32,432 bases of DNA. Source: Burkholderiales bacterium. GTDB taxonomy: Bacteria; Pseudomonadota; Gammaproteobacteria; Burkholderiales; Burkholderiaceae_C. Positions 1 through 9,700 of this stretch are shown piece by piece. The stretch spans positions 1 through 32,432 of the forward strand of contig JAPLPK010000236.1 in the NCBI GenBank assembly GCA_026400275.1. Direction: 5' to 3'. Every line of letters starts with the position of its first letter. Position 1 is the first letter of the stretch. The position numbers and the translations under genes were made by a program. The notes beneath the pieces are model-generated. The model worked only from the letters and a program-made list of their open reading frames with translations, did no database searches and was not told where the DNA came from.

Positions 1-1701
1 GCCAATGGTCAGCCAGCGGTGCAGCACACACCAGTGCACCAGGCGGCGGAAGCGGTTATAGAACGGCGAATTAAATGTCTCATGGCCATGGGCTTGCGCA
101 TCTGGCTCCGAAGTCTTCGCATGGGGTGGCGCCTTGAGCAGCAGCACGCCCAGGTACGGCACAAAATACACCGACACCACCCAGCTGATCAGCAGTGCCA
201 GCACGGTCACCGCAAAAATGGCAAAGGTGTACTCGCCCGTCGTGGACTTGGCGATGCCAATCGGCAAGAAGCCCACGGCAGTGATCAGCGTGCCGGTCAG
301 CATGGGCATGGCGGTGATCTCGTAGGCGAAGGTGGCGGCGCGCACTTTGTCGTAGCCCTCCTCCATTTTGCGCACCATCATCTCCACTGCAATGATGGCG
401 TCGTCCACCAGCAGGCCCAGCGCAATGATCAGCGAGCCCAGCGAAATCTTGTGCAGGCCGATGCCCCAGTACCACATGCCCAGAAAGGTCACACCCAACA
501 CCAGCGGTATGGTGATGGCCACCACCAGGCCTGGTCGCACGTCCAGGGTGTAGCTGCGCCAAAAGGCATTTTGACCCGGGCGTTTATGCAAACCCAGGCT
601 GATGAAGCTGACCAGCAGCACGATCACCACGGCCTCGACCAGCACATGGATGAACTCGTTGACCGAGGTGCTCACCGTCTTGGGCTGGTCTTGCACCTGG
701 GCCAGTGCCACGCCGGCGGGCAGGTCCTGGCCAATCTTCTTCACCGCCACGTCCAGCGCCTTGCCCAACGCAATGATGTCGCCGCCTTTGGCCATAGAGA
801 CGCCCACGGTAACCACATCCTTACCCTGGTGGCGCACCTTGACGCTGGGCGGATCTATGTAGCCACGGCTGACCGAGGCGAGATCGCCCAGGCGGAACTG
901 GCGGCCCGCAGACGCCGCACTGCGGATGGGCATGGCGCGCAGCTGCTCCAGCGAGTCGAACTGCCCTGCAACGCGCACCTGCACCACATCCAGCGGGGTC
1001 TGCACCGTGCCGGCGCTCTCCACCGCGTTCTGCTGGCCCAGCTGCGCCAACACCTGGTTCAGGTCCAAGCCCAGTTGGGCCAGGCGCTTGTGCGACACCT
1101 CGATGTAGACCTTCTCGTCCTGCACGCCAAACAGGTCCACCTTGGCCACATCCTTCACGCGCAGCAGCTGCTGGCGCACATCGTCGGCAAACACCTTGAC
1201 CTCGGCATTGCTGAAACCATCGGACTCCAGCGCGTAAATCACACCATACACATCGCCGAAATCGTCGTTGAAAAACGGCCCCTGCACACCGGATGGCAGG
1301 GTGTAGCGCATATCGCCAATCTTCTTGCGCACCTCGTACCAGCTGTTGGACACGTCGCTGCCGCGAATCGAGTCCTTCACATAAAAGATGATCTGCGACT
1401 CACCGGGCTTGGAATAGCTTTGAATCTTGTCGGCATAGGCCACCTCTTGCAGGGTGCGCTCCAGCTTGTCGGTCAACTGCTCGGCCACCTGCTGGGTGGT
1501 TGCCCCGGGCCAGTAGGCGCGTATCGCCATGGCACGGAAGGTGAACGGCGGATCTTCGTCCTGGCCCAGCTGGAAGTAGGAGATACCGCCCATGAGCATC
1601 AACACGACGATCAGGTAACGGGTCAGGGCCGGGTGCTCCAGCGCCCATTTGGAAAGATTGAAGCCCGGCTTGGCCTGGGCGGAGTTGTTCGGCTGCGTCA
1701 T
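1..1701 (-). CDS. RND efflux inner-membrane pump (HAE-type, AcrB-like), C-terminus cut by window
   Basis: Reading down from the ATG at 1701 gives 567 codons without a stop to the window edge, so roughly the N-terminal half of a ~1000-residue pump is present. The protein has an N-terminal membrane segment (about residues 22-40), a long periplasmic porter region, and then the TM2-TM4 block with GLLVDDAII. Asp433 and Asp434 there match the paired proton-relay aspartates of AcrB-type transporters. Known role of the family: proton-driven export of hydrophobic or amphiphilic compounds in a tripartite complex with an adaptor and an outer-membrane channel. The adaptor gene lies just upstream with an 8-bp gap, so the two are very probably one operon. 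The substrate cannot be told from sequence. No outer-membrane channel gene is in view; it may lie beyond the left edge. Confidence 0.93.
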   Translation of the reverse strand, partial: MTQPNNSAQAKPGFNLSKWALEHPALTRYLIVVLMLMGGISYFQLGQDEDPPFTFRAMAIRAYWPGATTQQVAEQLTDKLERTLQEVAYADKIQSYSKPGESQIIFYVKDSIRGSDVSNSWYEVRKKIGDMRYTLPSGVQGPFFNDDFGDVYGVIYALESDGFSNAEVKVFADDVRQQLLRVKDVAKVDLFGVQDEKVYIEVSHKRLAQLGLDLNQVLAQLGQQNAVESAGTVQTPLDVVQVRVAGQFDSLEQLRAMPIRSAASAGRQFRLGDLASVSRGYIDPPSVKVRHQGKDVVTVGVSMAKGGDIIALGKALDVAVKKIGQDLPAGVALAQVQDQPKTVSTSVNEFIHVLVEAVVIVLLVSFISLGLHKRPGQNAFWRSYTLDVRPGLVVAITIPLVLGVTFLGMWYWGIGLHKISLGSLIIALGLLVDDAIIAVEMMVRKMEEGYDKVRAATFAYEITAMPMLTGTLITAVGFLPIGIAKSTTGEYTFAIFAVTVLALLISWVVSVYFVPYLGVLLLKAPPHAKTSEPDAQAHGHETFNSPFYNRFRRLVHWCVLHRWLTIG

Positions 1702-1709
1702 CTAGAAAC

Positions 1710-2891
1710 TCACTGGGCGGTCGAGGCTGGCGCTGCAGAATGCATAGCAGCTGCCGCAGGTGCTATCTGCGCTGCAGGCTGTTTTTGCATATAAACCGAA
1801 ACCTTCTGCCCCGGGGCCAGCACATGCACACCGGCCGTCACCACCTGCATGCCCGGCGCCAGGCCGCTGGCCAGCACCACCTCGTTACCGTCGGCCGTGG
1901 CCACCACCACCGGCTGCGACTTCACCGTCATGCTGGCGGTATCCAGCACCCAGACCGCCGTGCTGCCATTGGCTTCCTGCTTGAGGGCGCTGGTGGGCAG
2001 CTTGATGACCGGCACACCACCACGGGTCAGCGATGCCAGCACCACCGATACCGTGGTACCCAGGGGAGGCGCCGTCTGCGCATCGATAGCCACCTTGACC
2101 AGGAAGGTCCGGGTGGCCGGATCGGCACTGGCCGCAACCTCACGCACCGTACCGGTCAACTTGGCGTCTGACGACCAGACCCGCACCTCCACGGCCGAGC
2201 CCAGCTTGACGCTGGCCACCCGGTCTTCCGGCACCGAAAACACCACGTCGCGCGCGCCATCCCGGGCCACCTTCAGCACCGGCGCACCGCCGGCCACCAC
2301 CTGGCCGGGCTCGGCAGACACGGCCGTCACCACACCGGCCACATCCGACACCAGGCGGGTGTAGGCCGCCTGGTTGCCCTGGGAAGACAGCTGCGCCTGG
2401 GCCTGATCCACCTGCGCCTGGGCGGCTTTGAGCGTGCTGTCGCGTCGCTCCAGCTCGGCGCTGCTGATGAAGTTCTGGTCCTTCAGCTCCTTGTAGCGCT
2501 TGTAGTCGGCATTGGCCAGGTCGCGGTTGGTCACCGCCGCAGCCACCTGGGCGCGGGCGGCATCGGTCGCCAGCTTGTAGTCCTGCGGGTCCAGTTGGGC
2601 CAGCACCTGGCCCACCTTCACGCGCTGGCCCAGTTCGGCCTGGCGCTGCAGAATCTTGCCAGCCACCCGAAAGCCCAGTGCCGACTCCACCTGCGGCCGC
2701 ACCTCGCCCGCAAATTCAAACTGGGCGCCCATGTCGCCCAGCGCCACCGTCATCACCTTGACGGCGCGCACCGGCTCGGGCGCCGACTCGTGCTTGGAGC
2801 AAGCGGCCGCCAGCAGGGCCACAGCGACCCAGATGGCGCCCATACGGAGCGACGGACGCAAACCACGCGGCGAAGAAGAATGCTGGGGCAT
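1710..2891 (-). CDS. RND efflux periplasmic adaptor subunit (membrane fusion lipoprotein)
   Basis: This is a 393-residue HlyD/AcrA-type adaptor. The N-terminus has a hydrophobic stretch ending in LLAAAC, a lipobox with Cys31 as the predicted lipidated residue. Next come the lipoyl half-motif (GQVLAQLDPQDY), an alpha-helical hairpin rich in Ala and Gln (about residues 110-170), the second lipoyl half with PGQVVAGGAP, and beta-barrel and membrane-proximal domains. It would bridge the RND pump to an outer-membrane channel. Met17 is an alternative start that keeps the lipobox. The last ~25 residues form an Ala/Pro-rich tail. Part of this tail (nt 1738-1788) is a copy of the dispersed two-hairpin repeat described elsewhere in this annotation, in reverse orientation. 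Expression is probably controlled by the palindrome at 2920-2949. Confidence 0.93.
   Translation of the reverse strand: MPQHSSSPRGLRPSLRMGAIWVAVALLAAACSKHESAPEPVRAVKVMTVALGDMGAQFEFAGEVRPQVESALGFRVAGKILQRQAELGQRVKVGQVLAQLDPQDYKLATDAARAQVAAAVTNRDLANADYKRYKELKDQNFISSAELERRDSTLKAAQAQVDQAQAQLSSQGNQAAYTRLVSDVAGVVTAVSAEPGQVVAGGAPVLKVARDGARDVVFSVPEDRVASVKLGSAVEVRVWSSDAKLTGTVREVAASADPATRTFLVKVAIDAQTAPPLGTTVSVVLASLTRGGVPVIKLPTSALKQEANGSTAVWVLDTASMTVKSQPVVVATADGNEVVLASGLAPGMQVVTAGVHVLAPGQKVSVYMQKQPAAQIAPAAAAMHSAAPASTAQ
1738..1788 (-). repeat. Dispersed two-hairpin repeat, copy in the adaptor 3' end
   Basis: Read on the minus strand, this stretch contains CGCAG-N7-CTGCG followed by the GCTAT arm. It has the same order and spacing as the other copies (7994, 13687, 14345, 22209, 22661, 25342, 26257). 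The second arm of the GCTAT hairpin is degraded (GCAGC where other copies have ATAGC). It is translated as part of the adaptor's C-terminal tail, around residues 369-384. Confidence 0.7.
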
Positions 2892-2919
2892 GACAAACCT
2901 ACTGAAAACTGCGGGAGAT

Positions 2920-2949
2920 TAAATTACTGACTGGTTGGTTAGTAATTTA
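2920..2949. promoter_or_regulatory. 30-bp palindrome between efflux pair and hpn operon, probable repressor operator
   Basis: The arms TAAATTACTGAC (2920-2931) and GTTAGTAATTTA (2938-2949) are inverted repeats with one mismatch, separated by six bases. The site lies 28 bp upstream of the adaptor start and at the 5' edge of hpnC. The size and symmetry suit a TetR-type repressor site, common upstream of RND pumps, but no TetR gene is in this window. Which promoter it controls, or whether both, is inference. Confidence 0.65.
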
Positions 2950-3854
2950 TGAGAATGGGCCAGGCATGTCAAGCGACAATCCGGGCCGTGAAAGCCCTAG
3001 ACCCATCCCAAAATGCTACCCCACAAACCACCAGCCACTACGAAAACTTCCCCGTAGCGTCCATCCTGTGCCCGGCCCGGCTGCGCCCGCCCATCGCGGC
3101 GATCTACTGGTTCGCCCGCACTGCCGACGACATTGCCGATGAAGGCACGGCCCCGCCACCGCAGCGCCTGGACGAGCTGGCCGCCTACCGCGCCGATCTG
3201 GCCGCCGTGGCCGCCGGCCGCGCGCCCTCGCCCCGCTGGCAGCGGGTGTTTGTGCCGCTGCAGGCCGCCATGGCGCAATTTGCCCTGCCCGAGCAGCTGC
3301 TGGCCGACCTGCTCAGCGCCTTCACCCAGGACGTCATCAAAACCCGTGACCAGGCCGGCTACGCCGACCGCGCCGAGCTGCTGGACTACTGCCAGCGCTC
3401 CGCCGCGCCGGTAGGCCGCCTGCTGCTGCATCTTTATGGCGTGAACGATGCCACCTCCTTGCAGCACAGCGATGCCATCTGCAACGCCCTGCAGCTGATC
3501 AACTTCTGGCAGGACCTGAGCCTGGACCTGCCACGCGGCCGTTACTACCTGCCACAAGACCGCAGCCTGCACCACGGCGTGGACGCGCAAGCCCTGCAGC
3601 AAAACCCGCAAAGCCCGGCGCTCACCGCCCTGACCGCCGAGAACGTGGCGTGGGCCCGCGCGCTGATGGCCAGCGGCGCACCGCTGGTGCACCGCGTGCC
3701 CGGGCGTGCCGGCTGGGAGCTGCGCCTGGTGGTGCAGGGCGGCCTGCGCATCCTGGACAAAATCGAGGCCCTGGGTTTCGCCACCCGCCATACCCGGCCC
3801 AAAGTCAGCGGCTGGGATGTCCCGCTGATGCTCTGGCGTGCGGTTTGGATGTGA
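2949..3854 (+). CDS. hpnC: Hydroxysqualene synthase HpnC
   Basis: This is a trans-isoprenyl diphosphate synthase-fold protein of the squalene/phytoene synthase family. It carries both Asp-rich metal-binding motifs: DDIADE at residues 60-65, and NFWQDLSLD at 185-193 followed by LPRGRYYLP. The HYENFPVAS stretch near the N-terminus is typical of HpnC. Known role: converts presqualene diphosphate to hydroxysqualene in the HpnCDE route to squalene. It is first of three adjacent genes. The longest-ORF start (2949) falls inside the palindrome and has no Shine-Dalgarno sequence. ATG 2955 or GTG 2988 are plausible alternatives, and GTG 2988 gives a more family-like N-terminus of 17 residues before HYENFP. 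The product assignment is firm; the start is not. Confidence 0.93.
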   Translation: MRMGQACQATIRAVKALDPSQNATPQTTSHYENFPVASILCPARLRPPIAAIYWFARTADDIADEGTAPPPQRLDELAAYRADLAAVAAGRAPSPRWQRVFVPLQAAMAQFALPEQLLADLLSAFTQDVIKTRDQAGYADRAELLDYCQRSAAPVGRLLLHLYGVNDATSLQHSDAICNALQLINFWQDLSLDLPRGRYYLPQDRSLHHGVDAQALQQNPQSPALTALTAENVAWARALMASGAPLVHRVPGRAGWELRLVVQGGLRILDKIEALGFATRHTRPKVSGWDVPLMLWRAVWM

Positions 3855-3870
3855 CAATCAGCCCCAATCT

Positions 3871-4710
3871 ATGACCCCCGAGCAATACGTACAAAATAAG
3901 GCTGCGTCGTCCGGCAGCAGCTTCTATTACGCCTTCCTGTTTCTGCCCAAGCAGCGGCGGGCCGCCATCACCGCTTTCTATGCCTTCTGCCGCGAGGTCG
4001 ATGATGTGGTCGACGAAACCACCGACCCCGGCGTCGCCGCCACCAAGCTGGCCTGGTGGCAGACCGAAGTGAGCAGCGCCTTTGCCGGCAAACCCACCCA
4101 TCCGGTGATGCAAGCCCTGATGCCACTGGCGGCCGATTTCAAGATCGAGCCGCGCCATCTGCACGCCATCATCGACGGCTGCCAGATGGACCTGGAGCAG
4201 ACCCGCTACCTGGACTTCCCCGGCCTGCAGCGCTACTGCCACCTGGTGGCCGGTGTGGTGGGCGAGGTGTCGGCACAAATTTTTGGCCAGACCGACCCCG
4301 CCACCACCCAGTACGCCCACACCCTGGGCTTGGCCTTCCAGATGACCAACATCATCCGCGACGTCGGTGAAGACGCCCTCATGGGCCGCATCTACCTGCC
4401 GGTGAACGAGCTGCAGCAGTTCGACGTGAAGGCACACGAAATCCTCAAACGCACCTACTCCGACCGCTTCGTCGCCCTGATGCGCTTCCAGGCCGAACGC
4501 GCCCACGGTCTATACGAACAGGCCTTCGCCATGCTGCCCCCCGCCGACCGCCGCGCCCAGAAGCCCGGCCTGATGATGGCCAGCATCTACCGCACCCTGC
4601 TGCGCGAGATCGAGGCGGACAACTTCCAGGTGCTGCACCAGCGCGTCAGCCTCACGCCCCTGCGCAAGCTCTGGCTGGCATGGAAAGTCCAAGCCCTTAA
4701 CAAGTTATGA
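3871..4710 (+). CDS. hpnD: Presqualene diphosphate synthase HpnD
   Basis: A 279-residue squalene/phytoene synthase-family enzyme. It shows the first Asp motif REVDDVVDE (Asp44, Asp45, Asp48) and the second NIIRDVGED (Asp164, Asp168) followed by GRIYLP. Known role: condenses two farnesyl diphosphates to presqualene diphosphate, the substrate of HpnC. The ATG at 3871 (MTPEQYVQNKA) is chosen over the upstream in-frame ATG at 3838. The latter would overlap the hpnC 3' end and add 11 residues that do not look conserved. The gene follows hpnC by 16 bp and overlaps hpnE by ATGA at 4707-4710, indicating translational coupling. Confidence 0.95.
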   Translation: MTPEQYVQNKAASSGSSFYYAFLFLPKQRRAAITAFYAFCREVDDVVDETTDPGVAATKLAWWQTEVSSAFAGKPTHPVMQALMPLAADFKIEPRHLHAIIDGCQMDLEQTRYLDFPGLQRYCHLVAGVVGEVSAQIFGQTDPATTQYAHTLGLAFQMTNIIRDVGEDALMGRIYLPVNELQQFDVKAHEILKRTYSDRFVALMRFQAERAHGLYEQAFAMLPPADRRAQKPGLMMASIYRTLLREIEADNFQVLHQRVSLTPLRKLWLAWKVQALNKL

Positions 4711-5972
4711 AAGTCGCGGTGATCGGTGCTGGCTGGGCCGGCCTGGCCGCCGCCGTCACCGCCACACAAGCGGGCCACCTCGCTACAGTTTTTGAAGCAT
4801 CTCGCGCACTAGGTGGGCGCGCCAGAGCCCTTTTTGACACCGAAAACCCGGATGGCCTGGACAACGGCCAGCACATCCTCATCGGCGCCTATACCGAGAC
4901 CCTGCGGCTGATGCAGACCGTGGGCGTGGATCCTGACAAAGCACTGCTGCGCCTGCCGCTGACCCTGCTGTTCCCCGACGGCAAGGGCCTGCGCCTGCCC
5001 AGCCTGCCCGCACCCTTCGACGCCATGGCGGGCATTCTGCGTGCGCGCGGCTGGGGCTGGGCCGACAAGGCGGCGCTGCTGCGTACTGCAGTGGGCTGGC
5101 AGCTGGCCGGCTTCCGCTGTAGGGCAGAACAGTCGGTGGCCGACCTGTGCGCCCCACTCACACCGCGCGTCACGGCCGAGCTGATCGAGCCGCTGTGCGT
5201 GGCCGCGCTCAACACCCCGGCTGCGCAATCCAGCGGCCAGGTGTTTCTGCGCGTGATCCAGGATTCGCTGTTTGGTGCGCCGGGTGGATCGAACCTGCTG
5301 CTGCCCCGGGTGGACCTGGGCGCCCTGTTCCCTCTGCCCGCCGTGGACTGGCTGCAGCGGCATGGCGCCAGCGTTAAAACCGGGCAGCGCGTGCACCACA
5401 TTAATCCCCACGGCCACCAATGGCTAGTCGATGGAGAAGCCTTCGACCACCTGCTACTCGCCTGCCCGCCCTGGGAGGCGGCACGCTTGGTCGCGGCCAG
5501 CGGTGTCGCGGGTACAGCGGCAGAGGCCTGGCTGCAACACACCCAGGCCCTGCAATTCGAGGCGATTGCCACCGTCTACGCCCATAGCGGCACGCGGCTA
5601 GCCCACCCGATGCTGTCGCTGCGCGGCGATGCGTCAAACCCGGCCCAGTTTGTGTTTGACCGTGGCCAGCTTGGCGGCCCTGCCGGCCTGCTGGCCTTTG
5701 TGGCCAGCGCCAGCCAGGGTGACCGGCAAGCGCTGGAGGATGCGGTCATTGCCCAGGGCAGGGCGCAGCTGGGGGTGAGCGATCTGCGGCCCCTGCGCAC
5801 CGTGGTGGAAAAGCGCGCCACCTTTGCCTGTACGCCGGGCCTGCAACGCCCGGCGCAACACATTGCACCGGGCCTGGACGTCTGCGGCGACTATGTGGAC
5901 GGGCCCTACCCCGCAACGCTAGAAGGCGCGGTGCGCAGCGGCGTGGCGGCTGCGCAGTCCCTCAGGTACTAA
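4707..5972 (+). CDS. hpnE: Hydroxysqualene dehydroxylase HpnE (FAD-dependent)
   Basis: A 421-residue FAD-dependent amine-oxidase/phytoene-desaturase-type protein. The Rossmann dinucleotide motif is at the very N-terminus (VIGAGWAGLAAA, Gly7-x-Gly9-x-x-Gly12), followed by an acidic residue and ALGGRAR. A C-terminal FAD-contact region reads VCGDYVDGPYPATLEGAVRSG. Known role: reductive removal of the hydroxyl from hydroxysqualene to give squalene, completing the HpnD-HpnC-HpnE path to hopanoids. It overlaps hpnD by 4 bp. Its stop overlaps by 4 bp the stop of the convergent DUF2383 gene. The squalene-hopene cyclase is not in this window. Confidence 0.94.
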   Translation: MKVAVIGAGWAGLAAAVTATQAGHLATVFEASRALGGRARALFDTENPDGLDNGQHILIGAYTETLRLMQTVGVDPDKALLRLPLTLLFPDGKGLRLPSLPAPFDAMAGILRARGWGWADKAALLRTAVGWQLAGFRCRAEQSVADLCAPLTPRVTAELIEPLCVAALNTPAAQSSGQVFLRVIQDSLFGAPGGSNLLLPRVDLGALFPLPAVDWLQRHGASVKTGQRVHHINPHGHQWLVDGEAFDHLLLACPPWEAARLVAASGVAGTAAEAWLQHTQALQFEAIATVYAHSGTRLAHPMLSLRGDASNPAQFVFDRGQLGGPAGLLAFVASASQGDRQALEDAVIAQGRAQLGVSDLRPLRTVVEKRATFACTPGLQRPAQHIAPGLDVCGDYVDGPYPATLEGAVRSGVAAAQSLRY

Positions 5973-6436
5973 GCGCGTTCCTTGCACTGGTCGCGCAGGG
6001 CCTTGATCTGGTCGTGGTTGGCCTGGGTGCCCTGCAGCTGGCGCTCCACCAGTACGCGCACGTCGTTCGGCAGCACATGCTTGGCCGCCTTGCGGTAGTG
6101 CGCCAGGGCCATGTCCTCGCCGCGCTCGCATTCGTCCAGGATCGCGTAGTCGCTGTTGCCGCTGAGCAGGCCACGCACGGCAGCCCAGCCGCGCTGCACG
6201 GCACCACCGGTGGTACCGCCTTCTTCAGGCTTGCCACCGAGGTCCAGCACATGCGCATACAGCTCCAGCGCCGCAGATGTGCATTCCTTAGAACGCTGCT
6301 CAAAAATAGCCTTCAGCTCGGGGTTGGACGTGCGGCTGGCACAGGCGTTAAAGCCATACTCGCCGTCGCGGCAAGTCTCCAGCAGCTCGTTAAGCGTGGC
6401 GACCACGGCTTGATCGATATCGGATGTGGTTTGCAT
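5969..6436 (-). CDS. DUF2383 / PA2169-type four-helix-bundle (ferritin-like) protein
   Basis: A 155-residue, mostly helical protein with Glu- and His-containing helices (ELLETCRDGEYGF; ERGEDMALAHYRKAA). It resembles the PA2169/DUF2383 family of ferritin-like bundles. The function of that family is not established; stress-related roles are often supposed. The start at 6436 is preferred over an in-frame upstream ATG at 6463. It is preceded by AAGGAGTC, a strong Shine-Dalgarno sequence, at suitable spacing. The gene is convergent with hpnE and the two stop codons overlap, so it probably has its own promoter in the 6437-6738 gap. Confidence 0.85.
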   Translation of the reverse strand: MQTTSDIDQAVVATLNELLETCRDGEYGFNACASRTSNPELKAIFEQRSKECTSAALELYAHVLDLGGKPEEGGTTGGAVQRGWAAVRGLLSGNSDYAILDECERGEDMALAHYRKAAKHVLPNDVRVLVERQLQGTQANHDQIKALRDQCKERA

Positions 6437-6738
6437 ATGGGACTCCTTGGGGAAATGGAACACATAGGACCGGCTTGGCCCATGGAGTCCATCTTGGACC
6501 TGCTGGCAGCCGATGTACGTCAGCCATACCGGTGCATGCCCGTAGGAGGATGCCCCGCATCCCAGGGGGTGCGACTACCCTCCTCATGCAACGAAAGCAC
6601 TCCAGCGCAGACCTCCCCCTTTTTAGGGACATCCGGTTACAGCTGCTTTCGTAAATTGCCTGGACGCACCAGATGGCGCCCCATTTCGCGGCAAACTGCG
6701 GCCCTCCCCAAGGTCCCTTGCCACCGCACACCCACCCC
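6437..6738. other. 302-bp divergent intergenic region upstream of vgrG
   Basis: This gap separates the DUF2383 gene (minus) from vgrG (plus). No further gene is supported. It contains a short perfect hairpin, GGATGC-CCC-GCATCC (6548-6562), flanked by AGGAGG (6545-6550, overlapping the stem) and CCTCCT (6579-6584). It must hold the promoters of both genes, but I could not assign convincing -35/-10 pairs. Confidence 0.5.
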
Positions 6739-9700
6739 ATGTCCATCGATTTGACTGCCCTGCTCCAAGCATTCACCAGCACGAGCCGCTTGTACGAGTT
6801 GACGCTGGGTGCGCCAGAAGCCGCCTCTAGTAAGGCCCCCAACCTGCTGGTAGAAGCCTTCGCGGCCAGCGAGTCGCTGCACAGCGTAGGCAGCCGCGAC
6901 ATCATCGCCCTGAGCACCCAGGCCAGCATCGCCACCGACCAACTGCTGGGCCAGCGCGCCAGCCTGCAGATCAGCCTGTCCGACGGCGGCCGCACCCCCT
7001 TCACCGGCCTGGTAGTGCAAGCCGCCCAGCTGGGCAGCTACGGCGGCCTGGCCCGCTACCACCTGCGCGTGGCGCCCTGGATCTGGCTCTTGGGCCAGTC
7101 GCGCACCAGCCGGGTCTGGCAAGACATGTCCACCATCCAGATCGTGGACGCCGTATTCCAAAGCTACCAGGCCGTGGCCGCCTGGCGCTGGAGCGACGAG
7201 GTGGGCCCCTTTCTGCGCAACTCACCGCCCCGCAGCTACTGCGTGCAGTACCGCGAGAGCGACCTGGCCTTTGTATCCCGCCTGCTGGCCGAAGAAGGCC
7301 TGGGTTGGCGTATCGAAGAATGCGAAGAAAGCGACTCCGCCCCCAGGGGCCACCAGCTGGTGCTGTTCGCCGACTCCAGCCAAACCAGCGCCTGCCCCGA
7401 AGACGCCACCAGCGCCCACGCCCTGGGCGGTGCTGGCATCCGCTTCCACGGCGCCAGCGCGCTGGAGGAGCAAGACGCCATCCAGGCCCTGGTGCAGCGC
7501 AGCAACCTGCCCCCCGCCCGCCTCAGCCTGCAAAGCTTTGACTACAAAGCCAAGGCCTCCAGCAGCGTTAGCATCCCCATCTTCCCCAGCAACCTTCCTT
7601 TCAGCGGCGGCCCCAACGCCCCCCAGCTGGAGAGCTATGACAGCCCCGGCATCTACGCCTTTGCCGACGGGACCCAGGCCCGTGCCGCCGCCGACCGCAT
7701 CGCCCAGGCCCACCACAGCCAGCGCAGCCGCTGGCAAGGTCGCAGCACCGTGCGCACCCTGCGCCCGGGCACCCGCTTCACACTGGTGGGCAGCCCGCGC
7801 CAGATCTCCAGCACGGGCAACAACGCAAGCAACGACAGCAGCAACCCAGAGCCCGAGCTGCTGGTGCTCTGCGTCACCAGCATCGGCATCAACAACCTGC
7901 CCCGCCCCGCCCAGGAAGCCCTGGCCGAGCTGTTTGGGCCGGTGCCCCAGCTGCTGGGCGACTTGCTGCAGCAACTGTCGATTCAAGACGAATCAGCCTC
8001 CAGCGCATATTCCACCTGCGCAAGCAGCTATGAACTCCATAGCACCCACACCCGCCGTCCTCTCCACGCCGAGCTCATCCCCACCTCCGCCCTCATCGCC
8101 CAGGCCCAGAAGCTGGGCTACGCCAACCGCTTCGAGGCCATCCCCGCCCAGCAGCCCTGGCGCCCCGTGCTGGCCGATGGCACCGGCCTGCGGCTGAACC
8201 CACGCCCTACCGCCTGGGGCAGCCAGACCGCCATCGTCATCGGCGCCCAGGGCGAGACGGTGCCCAGTGGCGCCGATGAAACCTTTACCGACCGCCTGGG
8301 GCGTATCCGCATCCGCTTCCACTGGCAGGGCCAGGGGAGTGATGACGCGAGTGACGACGCCAGCACCTGCTGGGTCCGCGTACTGCAGCGCAGTGCGGGC
8401 GGAGGAAGTGGTGCCGGCATGGGCGTGCAGTTCATCCCCCGCATCGGCCAAGAGGTGCAGGTGCAGTTTCTGGAGGGCGACATCGACCGCCCCATCGCAG
8501 TTGCAGCCCTCTACAACGGCCAAGGTGAAGGCGGTGTACTGCCCTCCCCCGGTGGTGCCCAGGATGCCGATGCAGACACCCGCGTGTTCGACTCTGCCAT
8601 CGACACCCGCTACAGCGGCCAGGGCAACCTGGTGGGCTCGGGCTCGGGTGGACACAGCCCCGTCTGGCATGGTGCAGCCGCCAACAGCCAACGCAATGCC
8701 ACAGCCCAATGGGGTATCCGCAGCAAGGAATACGGCGCCAGCGGCTACAACCAGCTGGTGTTTGACGACACAGACAGCCAAAACCGCATCCAGCTCAAAA
8801 CCACCCAGTCCGCCACCGAGCTCAACCTGGGCCATTTGCTGCACACCGCAGACAACTTCCGGGGCAGCCTGCGTGGCACCGGCACCGAGCTGCGCACCGA
8901 TGCTTACGGCGCCATCCGCGCCGGTGCCGGCCTGCTCATCAGCAGCTACAGCCTGCAGCACAGCGCCAGCAGCCGCGACCCGGCCGGCGACAACAGCGCA
9001 GGTATGGCTCTCCTCAAACAGGCCAGCACCCTGGCCGCCTCGTTCAGCCAGGCCGCCAGCACGCACCAGACCGTGGCCCTGGCCAGCCACATCGGCAGCA
9101 CCAAAGCCCAAGCCAGCGCGCTCAACGACCAAGCCGCCCCCCTGCAAGCCCTGTACACCGCCACCAGCGGCATGCTGGACCAAAGCACCCTGGCTCAGGC
9201 GCAAAGCGACGCCGCCGCCAAAACTACCCAGGCCAGCGACGGCAAACTCCCCCACAGCACCGACGCCCTGCTGTCCATCGCCGCCAAGGGCGGCCTAGGC
9301 GTGGTCGCAGGCCAAAACATCCAGCTCAACAACGGCGAAACCACCAGCCTGATGAGCGGCCAAGACAGCCAGTTCGCCAGTGGCGGCCAGCTGCGCGTGC
9401 ATACCGGCCAGGCCATCGGCGTGCTGGCCGGGGCGGTGAAGGCAGGAATAGCCAACACCGGCCTGCAGCTCATCGCCGCCAAGGACGACATCGACCTGCA
9501 GGCCCAAGCGGGTGAACTCAAAGTCCAGGCCAAGGGCCAGGTGGATGTGATGAGCGCCAATGCCCACATCGACTGGGCAGCGGCCAAGCGCATCCGCATC
9601 GCTACCGCTGCGGGGGCCAGCATCACCATTGAGGGTGGGAACATCACCACCACTGCGCCTGGGCAGATTACCGTGCATGCTTCGCAGAAGGTGTTTGAGG

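Noticed and set aside
19-1794. A 591-codon plus-strand open frame across the efflux pump
   Set aside because: It is antisense to a clear RND pump and adaptor, with a His/Gln/Arg-rich translation typical of the shadow of a G+C-rich gene.
2997-3857. Long minus-strand frame opposite hpnC
   Set aside because: hpnC has both catalytic Asp motifs; the opposite translation is low-complexity Gly/Gln/His-rich with no recognisable domain.
4785-4812. GCTACAG...GAAGCATCTCGCGC in hpnE as another repeat copy
   Set aside because: Only loosely like the repeat; neither hairpin nor the fixed spacing is present.
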